Of a stretch of DNA of 64,000 nucleotides, positions 45,500-56,360 are shown one piece after another (the stretch's first letter is position 1; the number at the start of each line of letters is the position of its first letter). The translations under genes were made by a program, and so were the position numbers. This stretch comes from Ypsolopha sequella (Eukaryota > Arthropoda > Insecta > Lepidoptera > Ypsolophidae). The stretch covers positions 2,466,417-2,530,416 of the forward strand of contig OW203997.1 in NCBI GenBank assembly GCA_934047225.1. The letters run 5' to 3'. A model generated the notes under the pieces. That model was not told the origin of the DNA. It saw only the letters and a list, made by a program, of their open reading frames with translations, and did no database searches.

Positions 45500-46490
45500 A
45501 TGAAATTCATATATTTTGTCCCCAGCCGTGAGTGCAGAGGAGCGTTGGAGCGCATTGGTACACGGTACGTGTACTTCAGGCGGACCTCATCAAGTTTAGA
45601 CTTCGAGTTCTGCGCGAGGATCACGCCAGGCTGAAGTGAGCGGTTGCTCGTTTGAATCCTTTCACGGATTATGAAGGACTTCTGCGTTTTGGAGGCTGAT
45701 TTTGAAGAGCTGACCTGCCATACGGAAGTCTTCATCCTTTGTTTCTACCCAAGGGCGGACCTTTAGTAAATTTGTTGGTGTGGATCGACACATATGTAAC
45801 GCGCACGGGGGTTTTCAGCAATCGCAACGCTCGGGTTGTGAAAGCATACCTTGTGTATTTGTGTGCTTGGCCACCAAGGCCGTTCACTTGGCAGTGGTAT
45901 CAGCTTTGACTACGGAGGCCTTCGTCGCCGCGTTGGATCGTTTCGTGTCGCGTAAGGGTTTACCTTCACTTATTCGCTCCGACAATGGCACAAACTACAA
46001 AGGTACTGCTAACTATCTAAAAGATATTGATAATTTTTTGTTTTGTAAATAACTATGCTAGTTTAAGTTAAATCTTCGCCCGGAAAGGGGTAACTTGGCG
46101 GTACAGTTCCCCAAATTGCCCTCACTGGGGAGGGAATTTTTTGAAGCTGCCGTCAAGTCGGCGAAGACCCACCTCCGCTGCGTTATTGGGGAAACTGTTC
46201 TAACTTTTGAGGAGCTTGCCACTGTGTATTGTAAAGTGGAAGCGGTCCTCAACTCTCGTCCTCTCTGTGGTCAGACAGGACTGAGCATCCTAGGGAAGGA
46301 AATTTAACTCTTTTGAAGGATGTGAACTTGCTATCCTTGTTTTGGCGCCGGGGCCGTATATTAAAGTTGTTTTGGCGGAGACGGAACTCCACGCGTCGCA
46401 GAGGTGTTGGTCGAAGGTTCGATTTTGTGACGAGCCATGACAACTCTCTCCCGTCTCCCGGTTGTATGAGCTAGTGGACTGATTGCTCAG
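45500..46490 (+). pseudogene. Broken integrase region of BEL/Pao pol
   Basis: Remnants appear in order. A zinc-binding pre-domain has NPFTDYEGLLRFGG, two stops, and then ADLPYGSLHPLFLPKG (45655-45760). A catalytic core open for about 90 codons (45780-46052) has CLATKAVHLAVVSALTTEAF and the acidic motif IRSDNGTNY. After a gap and frame change, AVKSAKTHLRCVIGETVLTF and ..VEAVLNSRPL follow (46095-46307). A C-terminal tail ends ..RLYELVD just before the polypurine tract. Reverse transcriptase and RNase H are wholly missing between protease and this region. It is not functional. Confidence 0.85.
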
Positions 46491-46492
46491 CC

Positions 46493-46505
46493 CAGAGCGG
46501 GGGAC
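46493..46505 (+). promoter_or_regulatory. Polypurine tract
   Basis: AGAGCGGGGGAC lies directly before the 3' LTR start TGTTCAG, the expected position of the plus-strand primer. Confidence 0.7.
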
Positions 46506-47193
46506 TGTTCAGAATAAAATGTATATTTCGGAACGCATCCATCAATGGTCTATATATTTTGTCTATGGACTTGGAGCTGTCAAAAACGAGGGACGTGGAA
46601 TTTTCTTGGTATAGATCGCGGACGATTTTAATATGTGTTATTAAGGGCTTAACCCAAAGGAAATCGGTGCGGACATCGTAAAGAACACAGTATTCGATCA
46701 AGGGCTGAAGATATTTTGGCGTGAAGGCCACTTTTGAGTGTATTTCCTGTGTGTGTGAAATAACCTATATCCACGCGGTGTGCGACAAGTGGACTTGTTA
46801 ATTACTATTTCTGGGTTCGGATGCATCCTGGGGTAGGAGGTTTGTGTTTAGATTCATCGTGGAAGGTGATCTACGTGTCACGGCACCGACACGCCTTGGT
46901 CTCCGCAGCGAAGGGTCTTCGTGCGAGGACTACTTGATGAGGTCATCATACAACTGTCTGGTAGGACATTTTATATTAAATATTAGATCATAAGATACTT
47001 GTATACTATAAATCTGGGACAGCTATGGGCCCCTGCTCCAGCTGCAAGTATCGCCCTTTAGCATACAATTAGTGGTGTCTGAGCGTGGTTATGGAATCCT
47101 CGCACCAGTGACGTCGATGCCCGTCACTAGTCAGTATTACTACTTTTTATATGCTACAATTTCTGGTAGCAACGAGCGTTTTTATACCATACA
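46506..47193 (+). repeat. 3' LTR of the BEL/Pao element
   Basis: 688 bases, no difference seen from the 5' LTR. It ends TACA followed by TATCG, the second copy of the target duplication. Confidence 0.95.
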
Positions 47194-47298
47194 TATCGTG
47201 ATTGGCTAAAAATGACATCATACATCATCTTTAGTAAATCACGATACCTCTGAAAGCGATAGAGGTTGAAGTTAGACAAAAAAGCCCCTAGACTTCTA

Positions 47299-47436
47299 CG
47301 GTGTTACTACAAAACCCTGTTTAACTTTAGACAGTGTTTAAATCTGTTGCTGTCACTCTTTTACAATATGAAAGAAAAGGCGACAACAACAGATTTAAAC
47401 ACTGTCTAAAGTTAAACACCGTTTTGTAGTAACACC
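47299..47436. mobile_element. Hairpin MITE (TIR ggtgttactacaaaa)
   Basis: 138 bases. The left arm 'ggtgttactacaaaaccctg' with 'tttaactttagacagtgttt' is matched by its complement at the right end (about 56-bp arms, few mismatches), leaving a short AT-rich loop. There is no coding capacity. The target duplication is not certain. It lies 105 bases beyond the BEL/Pao element. Confidence 0.8.
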
Positions 47437-47994
47437 ACTAAACTTTGAATGAATAAACCTTCACAACCGAATGGAGCAGCTAAACTACTCAACCTCTTTT
47501 CTCGCCGATCGCGCGCGAAAAACAATCAAAGGGCGCCGAAGACGAGCCGACTCTTTGATCTCCCACCAATTACCCCTGCCTATCCCCTCCCCATCTCACC
47601 CCGCCACAAGGAAACTCATTTTCGCGGGAAACGCGCGAACTTATTATAAGTCGATTCGTCTGTCAATCATCCGCGACGCGATGCCAGCCACCGTCGAAAT
47701 GACAAAGGAAAAATCCTTTTTGGGAGCGATCAAAGCGGTGAAGTAGGGTAGATGCTGTAGATTGCGAAGGTGTCGTGCTGGCGTAATCGTGTGATTTGTT
47801 ATTCGATGGAAATGAGAAACTCGAACCAGAAGCGACGGCAATCAAGACGCGAAATGTTAAAAGCGATTTTGGCGGCGTCTCTCATGAACTTTATGAATAA
47901 ATGGACATGACATGAATCCTCAAAAGGGTACTGTTAGAGGTCTTTTGGAGTACGGACTGTGAAATAAATGTAAGTCACAGTCCACATTTGTACA
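47437..47994 (+). other. CG-rich stretch, possible host promoter/first exon
   Basis: 47490-47730 is rich in CG dinucleotides compared with its surroundings. A TATAAG sits at 47645-47650 and an ATG at 47681 opens 21 codons (MPATVEMTKEKSFLGAIKAV), ending TAG. A donor-like GCG|GTGAAG lies just before that stop. This could be a promoter and first coding exon. TATA-to-start spacing is short and no family is recognised, so the call is weak. Confidence 0.25.
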
Positions 47995-48148
47995 CCCACG
48001 TTTCACCGATGTATATTAGGTCCTAGGTGGTGAGCCCTATCGCCGAATTTTCCGAAGCATCAGACCGACTCTTACGGAGTTTGAACCCACGGCCTCCAGA
48101 TTACCTGTCGAAACGCTCAAACCACTACACTAGAGAGACGGTCTTATA
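47995..48148 (-). mobile_element. tRNA-derived SINE
   Basis: Read on the minus strand from about 48148, the A-box-like TAGTGTAGTGG (complement of 48122-48132) and the B-box GGTTCAAACTCC (complement of 48076-48087) lie about 40 bases apart, as in a tRNA-like RNA polymerase III promoter. A tRNA-unrelated body follows. A functional tRNA is unlikely because the stems are not preserved. Confidence 0.75.
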
Positions 48149-48945
48149 AGGGGTAAACTTAATGAATAACGAGCAAAAGAAAGCCGACCGACAATACTGC
48201 CCAATAACAAGACACACTCCTACTAATTTCACCTTTATCGGATTCGCGGATCAAATTTCGCGGCGGCAAAAATTCCTGCATTCAAATCGGTGCCTTTATG
48301 CATCGACAATGGTCGCATTTCCTCCGGTCCGTTTCCTCTCCACAATGAGGGCTTTTATTTCGACTGCGGTGCTTTCATTTGAACATCATCAGGAGCATTT
48401 ATATGCTCATTTAGGGGCTCATTCATTTCTGAGTGCGGTGACACGTAGAGCTTCCGGGCTCACTCGATCAATTAGCTGCTGCTATTGTTCCACCGGTGCA
48501 GTGCCTTACCGACGGGCTCTTGCTGCTGGCGTGCAAAAGGCACGATTGTTGTTCATGTGCTAGCTTGGTAAGTAATCAGTAACGTCTTGGGAAGTATTGA
48601 TTGGATCAGTATGATTCTTCATTGTTCTGACGTCAGTAGCTGGCGGAACAAACAAAATTCCTTGAGGGGATATCAGAGCCAGAGGTTTTTGCGAGTTTGT
48701 CGGAAAGTCTACATTCTTTCACTCTCTTTTCGCCGACATGTTTTTTAGGGCATGCAGGTTTACAGGCAGGTGAGTTTGATGAGAACCAAATGACGTTAAA
48801 TTCACTACGAAATTTTAATATGGATATGCATTCTAAACTCGGAAAAATGTTCTGAGCCTAAAATACTAAATAATATCGTGAACACAACATATTTTTTTTA
48901 TTTCATTTCATTAATCGATCTTTTTTTAAATAAAACTTATACTAT
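48149..48945. other. Unassigned
   Basis: A plus-strand frame of 133 codons (48162-48563) is open by reading, but I see no domain, signal peptide or codon pattern to support it. No other feature is visible. Confidence 0.4.
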
Positions 48946-49637
48946 ACAATAGTAGATTGCATCACAAGGGAGCAAAATAATATTTTTACGTCGAGGACGT
49001 TATTTTGAATCCAGAGCAGAGCGAAGGATTCTAGAGTAGAATCCCGAGCGTAGCGAGGTATTATAAGGTAGAATCCTGAGCGCAGCGAGGGATTCAAAAT
49101 ACGTCGCCCGAGGAAAAACAATTTGGCGGCCGTGTGAGACACTCTACTTTTCATCCCATCTATGAGGAAAAGAAATAAAAGGCGCTATTAGATACAAATC
49201 TAGAACTTATTTATTAACACAATGAGTTTTGGAAAAGAATTCAAATTTTTGGAAATAGGCCAAGAAAATAGATTCCGAAAGAGTCTTCGCTCTGTTTGCA
49301 TTTTTCCATATGAGGAAATTATCATACGCTTTCAAATATTTTTCTCGGGATTTACATGGTAATAGGTACTTCTTATATTTTTGGGTGTTAATGTAACACT
49401 TTCACTATCTGACGAACCCATTTTTGTTTAATTATATTCAAATTAAAATGATGCTATGAATGGTATTCGTACCGAGCACGTAGTTCGCGCATTTATCATT
49501 TCATTTTTTTTAATACAGCCGGCCGCGCTGCCCTGGCCAGTAACTGTTTTATACAAAGGAACAACATTCATGTTCCAAATTCAAAACTCATTATTGCCCT
49601 ATGAAAGTCTCTTGCAGAAAAGATCTAGTTTGTTCGC
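48946..49637 (+). repeat. ~690-bp dispersed repeat, copy 1
   Basis: Starts 'acaatagtagattgcatcac' and ends near 'tttgttcgcg'. A second copy in the same orientation is at 56361-57038. Near its left end the pattern 'gaatcc..gagcg.agcgagg.attc' occurs repeatedly (49008-49095), giving short near-palindromes. No coding region is conserved between the copies. The element class is unknown. Confidence 0.8.
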
Positions 49638-52600
49638 GAACCAATCATCGTTTTTCGAATTGATGGGATGAAAGGGACTTATATCTACTAAAGGATAAGA
49701 AAATACAAGTCAGCAGGAATTCAGGTAAGTGAAAAAAAGCAAAACATGTATATCTTTGTCTACCTGTCTCGTTTAGTCTATTTCCCTGTACAGTCTGTAA
49801 TTAATTAATGTTAACTCCTTAAAGGAATCACAAGTTAGGAAATTATACTACTCAATAATAATAAACTACTATCATAACAAATATCATTATCACTGTAACA
49901 CTATGCTTCAATCGTGTCTTAAGATTAAAAGTCTGGCGTCTTACTAACTGATCTATCCCTGCGTGTTGTAGGAGCAATGCTGTTTGTTAAATATCGGATT
50001 ATTTTGAAGGCATTGACAGCTCTATAGTCTCCTTGGATCGAGCATCCCTAAATAATTAGAGAAATTCAAGACGGTATCATTTTCGCATCGCTCTACCGTC
50101 AACATATTAACTCTAACTGGATAAAGTCTGTAATCTTAACTCGTCAGTAACTGAAGCTGCCACGTGGCGTCATCAGCTGCCTTTGTGATCAAATAGGGCC
50201 ACCAGAATCTCGTCAAACATATCGATAATATCTATCGATAATCCAAAAGTACTTTTCTTCGGTCATACAAAAGCAGGCGTTTTAAGAGACTACTATTTGA
50301 TTTGCATCGATAAACATGATTAAAATAAGATGACTGACGCGTATTACGAATGTTTAGTCAATATTATTGAGGAAGAGCACAAAGCGACCTCAAGCACCTT
50401 CATCCTTTAAAACTGTTATTGTTTGAGTCAATTTCAAGGTAAAACGACATTTGTAATAACAACACGCTAAAGGATCCTCCACTTCGCTTCAATGGCCCTG
50501 TACAAACAAGGATCCTGATGGAAAACGGTTTCGAAAGCGCACCCTCGCGTCGTTGTCGAGTCGATAGTCGAATGTCGATGAAGGGAGGGTCATACTCCCG
50601 GACTAGGCGTAGGGTAATTGTCAAATTAACGTTTGGGAGAGATCAAAGGATTCAACGATTTGTAGCTTTTTGATAATGTGATAAGTTTCTCGCACAATTA
50701 CTCGGTAATGCCGTAATGTACCCTCGCTCTTGCCCCCGCATTTGACTTGCCAATTTGTTGACTGGTGTTGGATTTTGCGAGGAATATTTAAATTCAATTC
50801 CATTGCTGTATCACAGGGCTAATGGGAGCTATTTCCTTCTCTTGGATGTTTTAGATGAAGCATTTAAAGCGTCAAGTATCTTCAATATAAGATATTCTTG
50901 GAAAGTGGCTAAGATTATATTTTTGCGATGATAGTAAAAAACTATTGTTCTATGTTAAAAGAGACACTACAAAATTTTCTCGGAATTCAATAATAGTAGT
51001 TTATGCTACAACTGGCTACAAGGGCGCAAAGGAATAAATTATGAGGACGATTTAAAACACGAGCGTAGCGAGTGTTTTAAACCTAACCGAGTAATTTATT
51101 GCTCTTACACCCGTGTATCATACTACGTTTTTCAATGCATAGTGTGAGGAAATAAATCAAATATAATTTTGTGAACTTTAAATTATAATTGGCTCAAAAG
51201 GACTGTATCCAGAGCCGTTAAACAGTGGAAAAAAAGTATGACATTTATGGTACACAGGAAAGGCTGCAGGTTAGCCAACCATTGTAAATAAATTAAAAAA
51301 TAATAATAATAATAAAGCCCTAGGGCAAAATAATCGACTTTCTGTTCGGTTTTGATGCATAAAAAGTGGGCCTTTACGAGCACATGCATTGAAAAATTAT
51401 AAAAGAAAACTTTTGAGATTTCAAAACAATCTTACTGTGTATTAGACAACATTGAAATGGTATCAACGGTCTCTCTGTCTCAGCAAATGACAAGATAGGC
51501 AGATAGATATTTATAAACTCAATAATTGGTATTCCTCCCCTGCCGCTGGACATCCGCCAATCACGGCATCCTCATTGCAGCCAGGATGCAGACAATTCTT
51601 GCCAACAGTTGCATCTCATTGGTCGGTTTTAAACCGTAATGAAGGTAATCATTAACGTAATCGGACTGTAATCATGGTGGTTAAAGAGGAAGGAAACGAT
51701 CACGTTTTTGTTCCCGTAAAGATTGGTTCTACATCAACAAGCCATCTGTACGGATAAAATGTCTTTTGTGTCGCATCTCCCCTGCAGCAATATAAGTTTT
51801 GATATGTCAACTCCTTTATGGGTCGGGATATCAAAGGAGATTGAAATACTGGTCTAGATTACCATTTCACGGTCGATCATTGTTTTATTTCGATCTTACA
51901 AACTTCCAAACTTATTAGAAGAAAACAATGAACAATTTTATCTTTCTTTCCTATTCACATATTTAGAAGTGGCACAATAAATTCAACATAAAAATAAAAT
52001 AGTTTCGGGATGTGTTTGTTTTATTTTCATAATTAATTACAAGAAGTTTCCAATTAGTTACCAGTAAACATTACTCATAAGTAGAGAGAGAGAGTAATAA
52101 TTCAATGTACATTAAAAATAAAGTACTTAAAAATACTTTTAAATTAATATTGCCTATCTATAATTCTTCCCTAGTTTTTTTGCTGAGGCAATAGAAGTCA
52201 ATTAGCCTGTATGACAATGATAAGTAGAACAATATTTATGTTAGCCTCACACGGGTATCGAGGGCAGAGAGGGTCAACAGAGGGTAACCACTCGACTGTC
52301 GCTCGAGCTGTTTATTATTGTTACCTTACCTGCATTACTAGAACTGTTTAAAAACATAGGTCTTTATCACATTTTTCATAAAAATATAGAAATGGAATAA
52401 TTTGACAGCCTTAGTTCACGTAGGTACTAGACAATTAATCTGGAGGTTGCTCTACAGTCACAAAATAACCACTTACAGAAGGTTCACTCAGCATACTAGC
52501 GAAAAAAGCGCACGCGCACACATAGACGCGTACGTACGACCATCTTGGATGAAGTCGGTCGAATGCCAATACGAAATTCTGCTGAGATCATCATACTCAG

Positions 52601-52926
52601 CACTCATCACGATGAAATGTAATGATCGTCGGTGACAAGTGGGATATGTGTTGGGATCAGGTATTTTTTGTCGAAATAGACAGGTCATCTGGTCAGACGG
52701 AAAGACGGTAGTTGCCATTAAACAAAACCAATAATTTTTTTTAACCTTCAGAGAATCAATTTTAAACAGCTTTTTTCAATTTTAAACAGCTTTTTTCAAT
52801 AGCTAGAAATGTTTCGTGAAACAACTAAGTACATTGTACCCTGAGGCTATCCTCATTGCCTGTTTGACTTGACTTCACTTTGATAAGAAACATAATTTGC
52901 CTAAAGCTATTACAGAAATGAGAGTG
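49638..52926. other. Unassigned
   Basis: No supportable gene. 51050-51130 carries 'aaaacacgagcgtagcgagtgtttt', a near-palindrome with the same GAGCGxAGCGAG core as the repeat at 48946. 51190-51320 ends in a (TAA)n-rich tail and may be a retroposon 3' end. A short (AG)n lies near 52083-52093. Confidence 0.4.
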
Positions 52927-54424
52927 CAGTAACAGAGTGAAGATGGTACGGAAGGTGGACTGGGGCAGTAACAGAGTGAAGATGGTACGGAAGGTGGACT
53001 GGGGCAGTAACAGAGTGAAGATGGTACCGAAGGTGGACTGGGGCAGTAACAGAGTGAAGATGGTACGGAAGGTGGACTGGGGCAGTAACAGAGTGAAGAT
53101 GGTACCGAAGGTGGACTGGGGCAGTAACAGAGTGAAGATGGTACGGAAGGTGGACTGGGGCAGTAACAGAGTGAAGATGGTACGGAAGGTGGACTGGGGC
53201 AGTAACAGAGTGAAGATGGTACGGAAGGTGGACTGGGGCAGTAACAGAGTGAAGATGGTACCGAAGGTGGACTGGGGCAGTAACAGAGTGAAGATGGTAC
53301 GGAAGGTGGACTGGGGCAGTAACAGAGTGAAGATGGTACCGAAGGTGGACTGGGGCAGTAACAGAGTGAAGATGGTACGGAAGGTGGACTGGGGCAGTAA
53401 CAGAGTGAAGATGGTACGGAAGGTGGACTGGGGCAGTAACAGAGTGAAGATGGTACGGAAGGTGGACTGGGGCAGTAACAGAGTGAAGATGGTACCGAAG
53501 GTGGACTGGGGCAGTAACAGAGTGAAGATGGTACGGAAGGTGGACTGGGGCAGTAACAGAGTGAAGATGGTACGGAAGGTGGACTGGGGCAGTAACAGAG
53601 TGAAGATGGTACGGAAGGTGGACTGGGGCAGTAACAGAGTGAAGATGGTACCGAAGGTGGACTGGGGCAGTAACAGAGTGAAGATGGTACGGAAGGTGGA
53701 GTGGGGCAGTAACAGAGTGAAGATGGTACGGAAGGTGGACTGGGGCAGTAACAGAGTGAAGATGGTACGGAAGGTGGACTGGGGCAGTAACAGAGTGAAG
53801 ATGGTACGGAAGGTGGACTGGGGCAGTAACAAAGTGAAGATGGTACGGAAGGTGGACTGAGGCAGTAACAGAGTGAAGATAGTACGGAAGGTGGACTGGG
53901 GCAGTAACAGAGTGAAGATGGTACGGAAGGTGGACTGGGGCAGTAACAAAGTGAAGATGGTACGGAAGGTGGACTGAGGCAGTAACAGAGTGAAGATGGT
54001 ACGGAAGGTGGACTGGGGCAGTAACAGAGTGAAGATGGTACGGAAGGTGGACTGGGGCAGTAACAAAGTGAAGATGGTACGGAAGGTGGACTGAGGCAGT
54101 AACAGAGTGAAGATGGTACGGAAGGTGGACTGGGGCAGTAACAAAGTGAAGATGGTACGGAAGGTGGACCGAGGCAGTAACAGAGTGAAGATGGTACGGA
54201 AGGTGGACTGGGGCAGTAACAGAGTGAAGATGGTACGGAAGGTAGACTGGGGCAGTAACAGAGTGAAGATGGTACGGAAGGTGGACTGGGGCAGTAACAG
54301 ACTGAAGATGGTACGGAAGGTGGACTGGGGCAGTAACAGAGTGAAGATGGTACGGAAGGTGGACTGGGGCAGTAACAGAGTGAAGATGGTACGGAAGGTG
54401 AACTGGTAGTAACAGAGTGAAGAT
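52927..54424. repeat. 39-bp tandem array, ~38.4 copies
   Basis: The unit begins CAGTAACAGAGTGAAGATGG and continues TACGGAAGGTGGACTGGGG. Because 39 is a multiple of 3, the array yields long open frames on both strands: 439 and 508 codons on the minus strand, 307 and 100 on the plus strand. The peptides are exact 13-residue repeats (for example VKMVRKVDWGSNR or LLPQSTFRTIFTL). They vary neutrally with the DNA and lack any non-repeat domain. I therefore treat them as by-products of the array. Confidence 0.96.
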
Positions 54425-54672
54425 CAAAGCCAGCAAAACTAGGTTCTCTTCACCGTCAGTTAGGGATGCTGGAGAGCAACAGATAAGATCAACCGTCAGG
54501 GCTGATTTAACGATGATTTGGGAAAACTGTTATAATTACCTAAATTCTATAATTCCAAGCGTTCTATAAACTGACTAACTGACATATTTTTTATTCGTCG
54601 GTTAAAATATGCTATGTTTTATTAAGTCTTCGCTCGATAACGCTTGTCTGAAATTAGATAAACCAGGGGGTC
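54425..54672. other. Unassigned
   Basis: No feature recognised between the array and the next MITE. Confidence 0.4.
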
Positions 54673-54816
54673 TACCGCGTAATTCTCATTGTCATCAACT
54701 TGAGATTGAAATTTGACGTGCGTGCGACGATGCCCGCCTAACATGCCATCTCTTTTGCACGCGTTGAATTTCGCATGCATTTGCTTGAAGTTGATACAAA
54801 TGAGAATTACGCGGTA
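54673..54816. mobile_element. MITE family 3 (TIR CCGCGTAATTCTCATT)
   Basis: 144 bases including flanking TA. Left TACCGCGTAATTCTCATT, right AATGAGAATTACGCGGTA, with further complementarity inside (catcaactt / aagttgat). There is no coding frame. The core holds ATGCCATCTCTTTTGCACGCGT, one change from the core of family 1. Confidence 0.85.
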
Positions 54817-55488
54817 GAGCCCCAGCCCTAAAATCGACGATGAATTTTACGATTCCCAACTTATTGTGTTACTAAAGTGATAGGTAGTTGAGAAGCTCAG
54901 ATGGGAAGTCACAAATTAATTTCTCTGTGGGTACAACCATGTTAAAAGCAGCACCGAAAGAAAAGAATCGGAATAGTCTCTCTAACTGAACGAAGCTGTC
55001 AGTTCAGATAAACAAACAATAATAATTACCTGATGGCTACCAAATCTTGCATTCCATTTCAGTAAACCCAAAATCTATAGCAGTAAGGGACATATTGCAT
55101 TGTTTATTAAAGGTTTAAAGGTTGTCGAAGAAACAGTAGCGGTCACGGTGCGGAGACGTCTTTTTATAAACGTCAAAGTGACTTTTAAAATTACTAACGA
55201 CCGAAATGTTTAGAAAACAATTTGAGAAGCTACCGTTTGCTGGTTTATTTACCCTATTGTGCGGCGATGGTCGCCTAATTGTAGGGTCAAAAGAGATGTT
55301 ATTGGGTATTTTGAACTTTATGAAGGCTAAAATAAGTGAGATTTTAGGATAAGTAACTGTCTAATGCAATTTTACGGATTTGTTATTGCTTGAGATTGTT
55401 GCGACATCCTGAAAAGTGTTATGTTGTTCATGCTTATTGTCCATTCTGTCGCGCTCTACTGAAGAATAAACCGGATGTAAATATCGTC
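54817..55488. other. Unassigned
   Basis: No gene or repeat recognised. Confidence 0.4.
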
Positions 55489-55838
55489 CATCATCTATCA
55501 GCCTAGTTCGTCCACTGCTGGACATAAGCCTTTCCAGGACTTTGCCACTCCCGGCGGTCATCCTGGAAGAATTGCCCATAATCACACACGCTGGGCAGGT
55601 GGGTTGGTGACCGCGGTGCCGGAACCCTTGCACCAGTGACGCCGCTGGCCGTCACCAGTCTGTTCCATATAAGGCCCGGCTATTAGGGATGGATATACCG
55701 CCATCCATCGGTCCCAGGCATGGTGGGCCTCCTGGTTTTTTGCCTGTGAGCTGTCCTCTTAGTCTCCCCCGAATTACTTCGAGGGATTCTCCAAGTAAGG
55801 GTCTCCACAGTCGAGCCCAGCATCAGCTCTACCACCTT
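55489..55838 (-). mobile_element. Chimeric repeat with RTE-like 3' tail, copy C
   Basis: Minus-strand copy of the element at 3509-3873, nearly full length, with a degenerate (CATC) tail at 55489-55497. The short frame seen in copies A and B is disrupted here by a deletion around 55795 (the GGTACCACCATCTTACTTGG equivalent is shortened). Confidence 0.75.
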
Positions 55839-56360
55839 GAGTAAATATAAGGATGTAAATAGACAGGAATCTTAATGAAACCACATAATCTACAGATAAC
55901 AGTGAATATCTTTCACAAAGAAACAAACCTGTGGCAATCATAAACTATCTCGTCTTCCCAAAGTGGACTTCAGGCTGCATCGCTAAAATCACAAAATTAC
56001 TGGACCCATTAAATTATTTTCCCATTTCCCATATAATTAACTTCATTTTGTTCATCATAATTATACATACATATAAACGAGTTTTCGTACAGACAGACGA
56101 GCGGACGTAGCGATGGGAACAGTTGCCTTTTTGTCGAATTAAATAAACATCGATAAGTTTTAATAAGGATGCGATGACCGTCGCTTCTGAATGCGGATTG
56201 TGTTGATTGTTCCGTCAGTCTGTCTGTTTGTGTGCCGAGGGGTGATACTGCGGAACCCTAAGACAGGATACATTCTGGCGTTTGTGTTGTTTTCTTTGGA
56301 AGAGAAGGAGCGTCAGGACTATTACGTCCCACCGTTACGTGTTGGTGCATCGGGTAGTGA
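55839..56360. other. Unassigned
   Basis: A 'gcggaaccctaagac' block at about 56250 belongs to the same dispersed family as 21620-21865. Nothing else is recognised. Confidence 0.4.

Larger units (their letters stand above)
41777..47193 (+). mobile_element. BEL/Pao LTR retrotransposon, internally deleted, complete ends
   Basis: A 5,417-bp element: two 688-bp LTRs, an intact gag, and only remnants of pol. The target duplication TATCG is seen at 41772-41776 and again at 47194-47198. Family assignment rests on the Gag type and on an integrase core typical of BEL/Pao. Order: LTR, primer-binding site, gag, decayed protease, no reverse transcriptase/RNase H, broken integrase, polypurine tract, LTR. 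In a full BEL/Pao element pol alone is usually over 3 kb, whereas here less than 1.6 kb follows gag. The matching LTRs and duplication imply a recent insertion in this deleted state, which would need a helper element for reverse transcription and integration. Confidence 0.95.

Noticed and set aside
43086..46490. Complete BEL/Pao polyprotein
   Set aside because: There is a stop after gag, stops in protease, no reverse-transcriptase or RNase H motifs (no YxDD-like motif seen), and frame changes in integrase.
47995..48148. Functional tRNA gene on the minus strand
   Set aside because: A- and B-boxes are present but the cloverleaf stems are not complementary, which fits a SINE.
48162..48563. 133-codon plus-strand frame as a gene
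   Set aside because: It has no motif, signal or codon pattern, and a frame of this length can occur by chance in 64 kb with six frames.
52910..54436. 508- and 439-codon open frames on the minus strand as genes for repetitive proteins
   Set aside because: They coincide with the 39-bp array. Openness in several frames at once follows from the unit length, and no unique N- or C-terminal domain is present.
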